A stretch of DNA of 64,000 nt from assembly GCF_036002945.1 (NCBI RefSeq), contig NZ_CP108529.1, forward strand, positions 5,451,001 through 5,515,000. The letters are read 5' to 3'. A program made the translations under genes and the position numbers. The notes beneath the pieces are model-generated. The model was not told where the DNA came from. It was given only the letters and a program-made list of their open reading frames with translations, and did not search any database. Shown piece after piece: positions 16,845 through 24,739 of the stretch. The DNA is from Streptomyces sp. NBC_01224. Its GTDB lineage: Bacteria > Actinomycetota > Actinomycetes > Streptomycetales > Streptomycetaceae. Position 1 is the first letter of the stretch. Each line of letters starts with the position of its first letter.

Positions 16845-18158
16845 GTGAACCACAGCCCCGCCGACCGCCCAGCCGATCACCCCGCCGCCTGCCCCGCCGG
16901 CGCCCCCGAACTCTTCACGTGGGAGTTCGCCACCGACCCGTACCCGGCCTACGCCTGGCTGCGCGAGCACAGTCCCGTGCACCGGACCGCGCTGCCCAGC
17001 GGTGTCGAGGCCTGGCTCGTGACCCGATACGCCGACGCCCGGCAGGCGCTCGCCGACACCCGGCTCTCCAAGAACCCGGCGCACCACGCAGAGCCGGCGC
17101 ACGCCAAGGGGAAGACGGGCATCCCGGGCGAGCGCAAGGCGGAGCTGATGACGCATCTGCTGAACATCGACCCGCCCGACCACACCCGGCTGCGCCGCCT
17201 CGTCTCCAAGGCGTTCACTCCGCGCAGGGTCGCCGAGTTCGCGCCGCGGGTGCAGGAACTGACGGACCGCCTCATCGACCGTTTCATCGCGGAGGGGAAG
17301 GCGGACCTCATCCACGACTTCGCGTTCCCACTGCCCATCTACGCGATCTGCGATCTGCTCGGCGTCCCGCGCGAGGACCAGGACGACTTCCGGGACTGGG
17401 CGGGCATGATGATCCGCCACGGCGGCGGCCCGCGCGGCGGGGTGGCCAGGTCGGTGAAGAAGATGCGCGGCTATCTTGCCGAACTGATCCACCGCAAGCG
17501 GGAGAACCCGGGGGACGACCTGATCTCGGGGCTGATCCGGGCCAGCGACCACGGCGAGCACCTCACCGAGAACGAGGCCGCGGCCATGGCCTTCATCCTG
17601 CTCTTCGCCGGGTTCGAGACGACGGTCAACCTCATCGGCAACGGGGTGTACGCACTGCTGCGCAACCCCGCACAGCGCGAGCGGCTGCAGCACTCCCTCG
17701 ACGCGGGGGAGAGCGACCTGCTGGAGACCGGGATCGAGGAACTGCTGCGGTACGACGGCCCGGTGGAGCTGGCGACCTGGCGGTTCGCCACCCAGCCGCT
17801 GACGCTCGGCGGACAGGACATCGCGGCCGGCGACCCCGTACTCGTCGTACTCGCCGCAGCCGACCGCGACCCGGAGCGCTTCGGGGACCCCGACACGCTC
17901 GACCTCGCACGGCGTGACAATCAGCACCTCGGATACGGGCACGGCATCCACTACTGCCTGGGAGCACCGCTCGCCCGACTGGAGGGACAGGCCGCGCTCG
18001 CGACGCTTCTGAGGCGCCTTCCGGATCTGCGGCTTGCGGTGGAACCTACCGATTTGCGGTGGCGTGGCGGGCTCATCATGCGCGGACTGCGCACTCTGCC
18101 CGTGGAGTTCACACCGGGGTCCGCACCGGTGCGAAGTGACGCTCCGTCAACTCTGTGA
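16845..18158 (+). CDS. Cytochrome P450, CYP107-like
   Basis: A 437-residue bacterial class I P450. Features include the I-helix LLFAGFETT, the E-x-x-R helix EELLRY, and the heme-binding loop YGHGIHYCLGAPLAR with the Cys ligand. The usual Phe at the start of the heme loop is Tyr. PPDHTRLRRLVSKAFTPRRV is typical of the CYP107 clan. It needs ferredoxin and reductase partners, which are not encoded nearby. The syntenic S. coelicolor gene is, from memory, CYP107U1 (SCO3099). The substrate is unknown. Confidence 0.93.
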   Translation: MNHSPADRPADHPAACPAGAPELFTWEFATDPYPAYAWLREHSPVHRTALPSGVEAWLVTRYADARQALADTRLSKNPAHHAEPAHAKGKTGIPGERKAELMTHLLNIDPPDHTRLRRLVSKAFTPRRVAEFAPRVQELTDRLIDRFIAEGKADLIHDFAFPLPIYAICDLLGVPREDQDDFRDWAGMMIRHGGGPRGGVARSVKKMRGYLAELIHRKRENPGDDLISGLIRASDHGEHLTENEAAAMAFILLFAGFETTVNLIGNGVYALLRNPAQRERLQHSLDAGESDLLETGIEELLRYDGPVELATWRFATQPLTLGGQDIAAGDPVLVVLAAADRDPERFGDPDTLDLARRDNQHLGYGHGIHYCLGAPLARLEGQAALATLLRRLPDLRLAVEPTDLRWRGGLIMRGLRTLPVEFTPGSAPVRSDAPSTL

Positions 18159-18263
18159 CTTTCACGTGATCTGTGCTGCATCGACTTGTGACACACGTTC
18201 GAGTCCCGCTAGGTTCACCGTTCGACTCACCAGTCACTCGTCAGTCACACGGAAGGCAACCCC

Positions 18264-19208
18264 ATGGGCTCCGCGAACGGCAGACACCGTCGCCCTCGTC
18301 AGGCACCCGCCATCGTCGTCGCCGCGGGCGTGACCGGATCGGCCATCGCCATCCCGCTGCTCGGTGCGGCCAGTGCGCACGCGGCCGACACCACGACCTG
18401 GGACCGGGTGGCCGAGTGCGAGAGCGGCGGCATGTGGAGCGCCGACCTCGGCAACGGCTTCTACGGCGGTCTGCAGTTCTCGCAGGAGACCTGGAAGGCG
18501 TACGGCGGCGACACGTACGCCCCGCGTGCCGACCTCGCCAGCCGCGCGCAGCAGATAGCCGTGGCGGAGAAGGTCCTGGACGACAAGGGTCCGCAGGCGT
18601 GGCCCAGCTGTGCGGTCATCTCCGGCCTCGCGGTGGACGGGACGCTGCCGGGTGTCGACCCGGGTTCCGCGCCCTCCTCCGAGCCGACGCAGAGCGCGGG
18701 GCGGGCTGACGGCGCGTCGGCGGCCCCGTCCGATGACGCCACGCCGTCGGACAGGGTCTCGGGCGGCAAGGGCGGCTCGAAGGGCTCGAACGGCGCCGGC
18801 AAGTCGGCCGGCAAGGCCAAGGCGTCTGCGAAGCCTTCGGCCAGTGCGTCGGCCACTTCGCCCTCCGGGATACCCGATTCATCCGGCTCATCCGATTCGT
18901 CCGGTGGCGTCGCCGGCAAGCACCGCGGCGCACCGGCCCCCGAAGGGAGCCGGGACGCGAACGGCGGTGACCGCGAGTCGGGCCGCCATGCCTCCCGCGG
19001 TGACGCCGACGCGCGCGACGCGGGCGCTTCGGCTGCCGACGGTACGTACACCGTGCACCCCGGCGACAACCTCTGGGCGATTGCTGACGCACAGAAGGTT
19101 CCCGGTGGCTGGCCCGCGCTCTATGAGGCCAACAAGGATGCCGTCGGCTCCGATCCGGACCTCATCCTCCCTGGCCAGAGCCTCGACCTCGACGTGAAGG
19201 CCGAGTGA
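18264..19208 (+). CDS. rpfC: Resuscitation-promoting factor with LysM (RpfC-like)
   Basis: A 314-residue secreted muralytic enzyme. Signal peptide (residues 1-41, ending AHAAD), then the Rpf/transglycosylase-like domain TTWDRVAECESGGMWSADLGNGFYGGLQFSQETW, where Glu in CESGG is the catalytic acid. A disordered Ser/Gly/Lys-rich linker of about 130 residues precedes a C-terminal LysM (YTVHPGDNLWAIADAQKV...LILPGQSLDL) for peptidoglycan binding. It sits directly upstream of rpfA as in S. coelicolor, where I recall SCO3098 being called rpfC. Expected role is cell-wall cleavage at germination and growth. The symbol rests on synteny from memory. Confidence 0.85.
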   Translation: MGSANGRHRRPRQAPAIVVAAGVTGSAIAIPLLGAASAHAADTTTWDRVAECESGGMWSADLGNGFYGGLQFSQETWKAYGGDTYAPRADLASRAQQIAVAEKVLDDKGPQAWPSCAVISGLAVDGTLPGVDPGSAPSSEPTQSAGRADGASAAPSDDATPSDRVSGGKGGSKGSNGAGKSAGKAKASAKPSASASATSPSGIPDSSGSSDSSGGVAGKHRGAPAPEGSRDANGGDRESGRHASRGDADARDAGASAADGTYTVHPGDNLWAIADAQKVPGGWPALYEANKDAVGSDPDLILPGQSLDLDVKAE

Positions 19209-19284
19209 GGGCAGTCTGAAAATCGGCTAAAAGAGCCCCAAAAACAGGGGTAGTTCAGAGGCCTATGTCCGCTTATGTGTAAGT

Positions 19285-19302
19285 GAGACATGGGTCTCTT
19301 TG
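19285..19302 (+). terminator. Weak hairpin after rpfC
   Basis: GAGAC (19285-19289) pairs with GTCTC (19294-19298) across a 4-nt loop and is followed by TTTG. A second small CCCC/GGGG hairpin lies near 19236-19250. Either could limit read-through from rpfC into the rpfA leader. The stems are short, so confidence is low. Confidence 0.3.
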
Positions 19303-19474
19303 CGTCAACTGGCGTGTCGCGCCCGGGTGACCCTTCCGCACCGCTCCCACCTGCGGAAACGACGGTTCCTCAGATGCAAGTAGGGGAAGATTGTCGGATG
19401 TGTCCGTCTTTGAATGTGAGGGTTGCGTATGTTTACGGTCGGAACCGCTCGCACCGCGGGCCCCGTCGACCGTC

Positions 19475-19665
19475 ACGCCGAATCCTGCCGTCGGTCGAAG
19501 GGAACAGACGCGTAAAGCGCCGTAGGCAGGAGCGGGGGACCCAGGTAAGCGCCGGGCCCGATCGTCGAAAGACGCATCAGGACCGGCTTGGGGTGAAGTC
19601 GCGTGCTAGGACGTGCGACCGGGCAACTCACTTGGCCCGAACCCGACAGCTCACCTCGTAGGCGT
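19475..19665 (+). ncRNA. c-di-AMP (ydaO-yuaA) riboswitch upstream of rpfA
   Basis: The core motifs of the ydaO class are all present and in order: GCGGGGGACCCA near 19532-19543, GGGGTGAA near 19590, and CCCGACAGCTCACCTCGTA ending at 19660. The closing helix P1 pairs ACGCC (19475-19479) with GGCGT (19661-19665). A second helix pairs CCTGCC (19484-19489) with GGCAGG (19525-19530). The element ends 18 nt before the rpfA start. Streptomyces rpfA is known to be controlled by this riboswitch, with c-di-AMP turning expression down. Confidence 0.95.
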
Positions 19666-19682
19666 CGGTGAGGAGAAGTTCC

Positions 19683-20441
19683 ATGCTGTTTTCCAGCAAG
19701 GGCAAGCACCGCCGCCCGTCCAAGGCCGTCCGTATCGCCACGCTCGCCGGTGTCGCCGGTACCGCTGTCGCCGTACCGCTGATGGGCGCGACCGGCGCCT
19801 CCGCCGCCTCTGTCGCCACCTGGGACGCCGTCGCCCAGTGCGAGTCCGGTGGCAACTGGTCCATCAACACCGGCAACGGCTACTACGGCGGTCTGCAGTT
19901 CTCGCAGTCCAGCTGGGCCGCCGCCGGTGGTACGCAGTACGCCCCCCGTGCCGACCTGGCCACCAAGGCTCAGCAGATCGCCACCGCCGAGAAGCTCCTC
20001 GACATGCAGGGTCCGGGTGCCTGGGGCTGCGCCGGTGCCGGCAACCTGACCAACGACGGTGTCGACCCGGGCGTCGACACCGGCTCCTCCTCGAACTCCA
20101 CCTCCAGCTCCAACGCCACCGAGCAGAAGAGCACTCCGGCCGCGCCGAAGCAGCAGGCCCAGCCGGAGAAGACCGCGCGTACCGAGGCCCCGGCCGCCTC
20201 CCGCTCGGACCGCTCCGTCGCCCCGCAGGCCGAGTCGAAGAAGACCGTCACCACCCCGACCGGCGAGAAGGTCAAGAAGGGCGACGGCGAGTACAAGGTC
20301 GCCTCCGGTGACTCCCTGAGCAAGATCGCCGCCGACCGCAAGGTCAAGGGCGGTTGGCAGCAGCTGTTCGAGCTGAACAAGGACATCGTCAAGGACGCCG
20401 ACCTGATCTACCCGGGTCAGCAGCTCCACCTGACGAAGTAG
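19683..20441 (+). CDS. rpfA: Resuscitation-promoting factor RpfA
   Basis: The start ATG 19683 has GGTGAGGAG upstream and lies just downstream of the riboswitch. The 252-residue product has a signal peptide to about residue 42 and the Rpf domain VATWDAVAQCESGGNWSINTG with catalytic Glu in CESGG and GGLQFSQSSW. A linker rich in Ser, Lys and Pro and a C-terminal LysM (YKVASGDSLSKIAADRKV...LIYPGQQLHLTK) follow. It cleaves peptidoglycan during spore germination and vegetative growth. S. coelicolor SCO3097 is the known counterpart. An antisense sRNA reported there cannot be judged from sequence alone here. Confidence 0.95.
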   Translation: MLFSSKGKHRRPSKAVRIATLAGVAGTAVAVPLMGATGASAASVATWDAVAQCESGGNWSINTGNGYYGGLQFSQSSWAAAGGTQYAPRADLATKAQQIATAEKLLDMQGPGAWGCAGAGNLTNDGVDPGVDTGSSSNSTSSSNATEQKSTPAAPKQQAQPEKTARTEAPAASRSDRSVAPQAESKKTVTTPTGEKVKKGDGEYKVASGDSLSKIAADRKVKGGWQQLFELNKDIVKDADLIYPGQQLHLTK

Positions 20442-20463
20442 TTCAGGCTCACTCCCCCCGAGC

Positions 20464-20507
20464 ACCCCGGCCCGGCGCGCAATCCCCCGTATGCGCCGGG
20501 CCGGGGT
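20464..20507 (+). terminator. rpfA terminator
   Basis: A 15-bp GC-rich perfect stem (20464-20478 with 20493-20507) with a 14-nt loop, followed by TTTC, lies 22 bp after the rpfA stop. Confidence 0.85.
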
Positions 20508-20556
20508 TTCTGCGTGACGCGTCACCTCTGCCCGACGCCCCGGCTCCATGTGCGGC

Positions 20557-20588
20557 GCGTCGCTCCCTCTGTGCAGAGGGAGCGACGC
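20557..20588. terminator. Second hairpin between rpfA and eno
   Basis: A 14-bp perfect stem (GCGTCGCTCCCTCT at 20557-20570 with 20575-20588) and a GTGC loop. It backs up the first terminator and insulates eno. The rest of the 367-bp gap up to 20808 presumably holds the eno promoter, but no clear -35/-10 pair stands out. Confidence 0.65.
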
Positions 20589-20808
20589 CTGTCGCACAGG
20601 GGGCGCCGACTATGGGTGATCGTTCAACTGTTGTAGTTACTGATCAGTAAAATTCTGACCGTTTGCCCGGCAATGCGCGCTCTTGGGTCCTTTTTCGTCC
20701 CAGGGGACGGGCGGTCGTCCGACTGAGCGGGCCGGGCCGGTTAGGCTCTTGTCGCAAGGCCAAAGTGACCCTGCACAATCAGTGTCATATCCCAGAAGGA
20801 GATGCCTC

Positions 20809-22089
20809 GTGCCGTCCATCGACGTCGTCGTAGCCCGGGAAATCCTCGACTCCCGGGGGAACCCCACGGTCGAGGTCGAGGTTGGCCTCGACGACGGCAG
20901 CACGGGTCGTGCTGCCGTGCCGTCCGGCGCCTCCACCGGTGCGTTCGAGGCCATTGAGCTTCGCGACGGTGACCCCAACCGATACCAGGGCAAGGGCGTC
21001 GAGAAGGCCGTCCTCGCCGTGATCGAGCAGATCGGCCCGGAGCTCGTCGGCTACGACGCGACCGAGCAGCGGCTGATCGACCAGGCGATGTTCGATCTGG
21101 ACGCCACCGAGAACAAGGGCTCGCTCGGCGCCAACGCCATCCTCGGCGTCTCGCTGGCCGTCGCCCACGCCGCCTCCGAGGCCTCGGACCTGCCGCTGTT
21201 CCGCTACCTCGGTGGCCCGAACGCGCACCTGCTGCCCGTCCCGATGATGAACATCCTCAACGGTGGGTCGCACGCCGACTCCAACGTGGACATCCAGGAG
21301 TTCATGATCGCCCCGATCGGTGCGGAGTCCTTCTCCGAGGCCCTGCGCTGGGGCGCCGAGGTCTACCACACGCTGAAGAAGGTCCTGAAGACCAAGGGTC
21401 TTTCGACCGGTCTCGGCGACGAGGGCGGCTTCGCGCCGAACCTGGAGTCGAACCGCGCCGCCCTCGACCTCATCCTCGAGGCCATCAAGGAAGCCGGCTA
21501 CGCCCCGGGCAAGGACATCGCGCTCGCGCTCGACGTCGCCGCGTCCGAGTTCTACAAGGACGGCAAGTACGAGTTCGAGGGCAAGTCCCGCTCGGCCGCC
21601 GAGATGACCGAGTACTACGAGGAGCTCGTCTCCGCGTATCCGCTGGTCTCCATCGAGGACCCGCTGTACGAGGACGACTGGGCCGGCTGGAACGTCATCA
21701 CCGAGAAGCTCGGCGCCAAGGTGCAGATCGTCGGCGACGACCTGTTCGTCACCAACCCGGAGCGTCTGGCCCGCGGCATCGAGGAGGGCTCCGCCAACGC
21801 CCTGCTCGTCAAGGTCAACCAGATCGGTTCGCTGACCGAGACCCTGGACGCCGTCGAGCTGGCCCAGCGCAACGGCTTCAAGTGCATGATGTCCCACCGC
21901 TCCGGCGAGACCGAGGACGTCACCATCGCCGACCTCGCCGTCGCGGTGAACTGCGGTCAGATCAAGACCGGCGCCCCGGCCCGCTCGGACCGCGTCGCCA
22001 AGTACAACCAGCTGCTGCGCATCGAGGAGATCCTCGACGACGCCGCGGTGTACGCGGGCCGCTCGGCGTTCCCGCGTTTCAAGGGCTGA
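20809..22089 (+). CDS. eno: Enolase
   Basis: The GTG start at 20809 is preceded by AGAAGGAG. The 426-residue protein is of normal length. It has the loop SGASTGAFEAIELRDGD, metal ligands in SIEDPLYEDDW and GDDLFVTN, the catalytic Lys in LLVKVNQIGS, and the enolase signature MMSHRSGETEDVTIADLAV. It converts 2-phosphoglycerate to phosphoenolpyruvate in glycolysis. The divIC-like gene follows about 100 bp later, separated by a small hairpin (CGGCCCT/AGGGCCG at 22094-22110). Confidence 0.98.
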   Translation: MPSIDVVVAREILDSRGNPTVEVEVGLDDGSTGRAAVPSGASTGAFEAIELRDGDPNRYQGKGVEKAVLAVIEQIGPELVGYDATEQRLIDQAMFDLDATENKGSLGANAILGVSLAVAHAASEASDLPLFRYLGGPNAHLLPVPMMNILNGGSHADSNVDIQEFMIAPIGAESFSEALRWGAEVYHTLKKVLKTKGLSTGLGDEGGFAPNLESNRAALDLILEAIKEAGYAPGKDIALALDVAASEFYKDGKYEFEGKSRSAAEMTEYYEELVSAYPLVSIEDPLYEDDWAGWNVITEKLGAKVQIVGDDLFVTNPERLARGIEEGSANALLVKVNQIGSLTETLDAVELAQRNGFKCMMSHRSGETEDVTIADLAVAVNCGQIKTGAPARSDRVAKYNQLLRIEEILDDAAVYAGRSAFPRFKG

Positions 22090-22191
22090 GCACCGGCCCT
22101 TCGAGGGCCGAAGGCCCCGGCCTCCGTCCGTCCCCGCACTCGGTCCCGTACCGTGTGCGGGGACGGACGTGCGTAATGGGGAGGCGGACAC

Positions 22192-22662
22192 ATGGCCGCG
22201 AAGGACCGGGACCGGTTCTCCACCGCGACCCGGCTGCGGCTGCTCGGCGAGCAGACCGCCGCCCGCGTCTACCGGTCGCAGAGCCGCCGTCAGGCCCGCC
22301 GCTCCCGGCTCACCGGCCGGGCGGCCTTCCTCGCCCTCGTCGTCTGCTCCCTGGTGGTCGCGCTCGCGTACCCGATGCGGCAGTACGTGTCGCAGCGGGA
22401 CGAGATCGCCGACCAGGAGCGTATGGCGCAGGAGGCCGCGGCCCGCACCGAGGAGCTGCGCGACGAGAAGGCGCGCCTCCAGGACGATGCGTACATCAGG
22501 CAGCTGGCCCGCAAGCACCTGCACTACCTTCTCCCCGGGGAGACCGGTTACACGGTGGTCGACCCCGACGCGGTCAAGGAGCGCAACGGCAGGACGGACG
22601 AGTCCGGCCGGCCGTGGCACTCCAATCTCTGGGACGGCGTCGACAGCGCCGACCGCGACTGA
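22192..22662 (+). CDS. divIC: DivIC/FtsB-type septum formation initiator
   Basis: A 156-residue bitopic protein with a basic cytoplasmic N-terminus (about 1-45), one transmembrane helix (RAAFLALVVCSLVVALAYPMRQYV), then a coiled coil (RDEIADQERMAQEAAARTEELRDEKARLQDDAYIRQLARKHL) with LLPGETGYTVVDPD. This is the standard DivIC/FtsB layout. It works with FtsL in septum assembly. In S. coelicolor the gene next to eno is divIC (SCO3095). Ribosome site GGGAGG. Confidence 0.88.
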   Translation: MAAKDRDRFSTATRLRLLGEQTAARVYRSQSRRQARRSRLTGRAAFLALVVCSLVVALAYPMRQYVSQRDEIADQERMAQEAAARTEELRDEKARLQDDAYIRQLARKHLHYLLPGETGYTVVDPDAVKERNGRTDESGRPWHSNLWDGVDSADRD

Positions 22663-22721
22663 CTTTCTTCATCCATCTGCAGAACCGCAGTTCGAGCAGC
22701 CCGATCAGAACCTAGGCAGGC

Positions 22722-23264
22722 ATGGAAACCCCCCCTCCGCAGACCGAGTCCACCGCGCCCACAGAGGCGGACATCGCCGCGTTCCAGCAGCAGCTGGGCC
22801 GCCCGCCGCGCGGGCTGCGCGCGATCGCGCACCGCTGCCCGTGCGGCAACCCGGACGTGGTCGAGACGCAGCCCCGGCTGGAGGACGGTACGCCGTTCCC
22901 GACGACGTACTACCTGACGTGCCCGCGTGCCGCGTCCGCGATCGGCACGCTGGAGGCGAACGGTGTCATGAAGGAGATGACCGAGCGCCTCGGTACGGAC
23001 CCCGAGCTGGCCGCCGCGTACCGGGCCGCGCACGAGGACTACATCGCCCGGCGCGATGCCATCGAAGTCCTTGAGGGCTTCCCGAGTGCGGGGGGCATGC
23101 CGGACCGGGTGAAGTGCCTGCACGTGCTGGTCGGGCACTCGCTGGCCGCGGGGCCCGGGGTGAACCCGCTCGGCGACGAGGCGATCGCGATGCTGCCGGA
23201 GTGGTGGCGCAAGGGGCCGTGCGTGACGCCCTGCCAGTCCGTGGACGCGGGCGACGAGGCCTGA
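22722..23264 (+). CDS. DUF501 protein
   Basis: A 180-residue cytosolic protein with the DUF501 signature: DIAAFQQQLGRPPRGLRAIAHRCPCGNPDVVET, TTYYLTCPRAASAIGTLE, and near the end KCLHVLVGHSLAAGPGVNPLGDEAI and GPCVTPC. Conserved Cys and His residues suggest a metal site. The family sits beside divIC and ppx across actinobacteria, but its function is not established. It is likely cotranscribed with the genes on either side. Confidence 0.88.
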   Translation: METPPPQTESTAPTEADIAAFQQQLGRPPRGLRAIAHRCPCGNPDVVETQPRLEDGTPFPTTYYLTCPRAASAIGTLEANGVMKEMTERLGTDPELAAAYRAAHEDYIARRDAIEVLEGFPSAGGMPDRVKCLHVLVGHSLAAGPGVNPLGDEAIAMLPEWWRKGPCVTPCQSVDAGDEA

Positions 23265-23320
23265 CCGTTCCCGGGGGCTCCGTCCCCGGACCCCGCTCCT
23301 CGATCGCCGGAGGGGCTTGA
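23265..23320. repeat. Streptomyces intergenic GC repeat
   Basis: The gap between DUF501 and ppx contains GGGGGCTCCGTCCCCGG followed by ACCCCGCTCCTCGATCGCC and GGAGGGGCTTGA. This arrangement is, from experience, dispersed in many copies between Streptomyces genes. It can fold into a CCGGGG-type hairpin. Copy number elsewhere in this genome cannot be seen. Confidence 0.5.
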
Positions 23321-23336
23321 TTCCACAGGAGCATTC

Positions 23337-24278
23337 ATGACTCGCGTGGCCGCCATCGACTGCGGTACCAACTCCATCCGTCTGCTCGTCGCCGACGCGG
23401 ACCCGTCCACCGGTGAGCTCGTCGAGCTCGACCGCCGGATGGAGATCGTCCGCCTCGGCCAGGGCGTCGACCGCACCGGCCGGCTCGCGCCCGAGGCCCT
23501 GGAGCGGACGTTCTCCGCATGCCGCCAGTACGCGGAGGTGATCAAGGAGTACGGGGCGCAGAAGATACGCTTCGTCGCCACCTCAGCCTCCCGCGACGCG
23601 GAGAACAGGGACGATTTCGTCCGCGGCGTGCTGGACATCCTGGGCGTCGAGCCCGAGGTGATCAGCGGCGACCAGGAGGCGGAGTTCTCCTTCACCGGCG
23701 CCACCAAGGAGCTCGCGGGCCGAGATCACCTCGCGAAGCCGTATCTCGTTGTGGACATCGGCGGCGGCTCCACCGAGTTCGTCGTCGGCGACGACCATGT
23801 GTGGGCCGCGCGATCCGTGGACATCGGCTGCGTACGGATGACCGAGCGGCACCTCGTGCACGACGGTGTCGTGAGCGATCCGCCGACCCTCGGTCAGATC
23901 ACCGCGATCCGAACCGACATCGACGCCGCCCTCGATCTCGCCGAGGAGAGCGTCCCGCTCACCGGGGCCGCCACCCTCGTCGGTCTCGCCGGGACGGTCA
24001 CCACGGTCGCCGCGATCGCCCTGGGGCTCGACGCGTACGACTCCGAGGCGATCCACCACTCCCGGATCTCCCTCGACCAGGTCCAGGAGATCACCGGACG
24101 GCTCCTCGCCTCCACCCACGCCGAGCGTGCCGCGATCGGCGCGATGCATCCGGGACGGGTCGATGTGATCACCTCGGGAGCGCTGATCCTGCTCGCCGTG
24201 ATGAAGCGGGCCGGGGCCCAGGAGATCGTCGTCAGCGAGCACGACATCCTCGACGGAATCGGCTGGTCGATCGCATAG
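23337..24278 (+). CDS. Exopolyphosphatase / GppA family phosphatase
   Basis: A 313-residue Ppx/GppA protein of the short actinobacterial type. The actin-like fold phosphate loops are visible: AAIDCGTNSIRLLVAD at the N-terminus, FVATSASRDAENR, and VVDIGGGSTEFVVGD. LAGTVTTVAAIALG and HPGRVDVITSGALIL follow. Such proteins hydrolyse inorganic polyphosphate or the 5' phosphate of pppGpp. This one lacks the C-terminal extension of E. coli Ppx. It lies downstream of the DUF501 gene. Confidence 0.9.
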   Translation: MTRVAAIDCGTNSIRLLVADADPSTGELVELDRRMEIVRLGQGVDRTGRLAPEALERTFSACRQYAEVIKEYGAQKIRFVATSASRDAENRDDFVRGVLDILGVEPEVISGDQEAEFSFTGATKELAGRDHLAKPYLVVDIGGGSTEFVVGDDHVWAARSVDIGCVRMTERHLVHDGVVSDPPTLGQITAIRTDIDAALDLAEESVPLTGAATLVGLAGTVTTVAAIALGLDAYDSEAIHHSRISLDQVQEITGRLLASTHAERAAIGAMHPGRVDVITSGALILLAVMKRAGAQEIVVSEHDILDGIGWSIA

Positions 24279-24415
24279 GTCCGCTCGTGCGGGCGAGGCG
24301 TGCGGGGGCCTTCCGGCAGGGTGCGAGAACGGTGCTCATGCGCTCTCCGGCCTGCACTTTTGAGCCTTCGTGGGCCACCTGGGGGGTGCCTCGCGAGACA
24401 CGTCACCACGAAGTT

Positions 24416-24431
24416 CGTGAACTTCTTCACA
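24416..24431. promoter_or_regulatory. Rex-type redox operator upstream of ndh
   Basis: CGTGAACTTCTTCACA matches 15 of 16 positions of the Streptomyces Rex operator consensus TGTGAACnnnTTCACA, and one extra matching base lies on the 3' side (A at 24432). It is located in the 461-bp gap before an NDH-2 gene, a logical and previously proposed Rex target. It is 309 bp from the start codon, so the promoter and a long leader should lie just downstream. No other gene or RNA was recognised in 24279-24739. Confidence 0.75.
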
Positions 24432-24739
24432 AGGAATTCGGCCCCGTGGGGGGCAGTTCTGGTCCGTATGGGTACCCAGGGCCGCTCGCGGGGTCGTTCC
24501 GTGTCGATACGGGACTGTTCCAGACGCGTTGCCGATGTGTGAATCGGAGTGGTGGTTCACCCGGCTCGGAGGCTCAAGGGCCAGCTCACAGGCGGTGAAC
24601 AACGTTCGCCACTGCACCGTGGTTCCCCTGCGGTGCCATGACCTCGGTCACGCGGGCGGCGAAGTGTAGCAGAGGGTGGGCCATACCTTGTGAAGGGGCT
24701 CACGAGCATGCCCCCAGAGGGGGGTGGATACTCGATGGC

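Noticed and set aside
23265..23320. Possible small gene between DUF501 and ppx
   Set aside because: The sequence is the dispersed GC-rich intergenic repeat known from Streptomyces, with no start or ribosome site.
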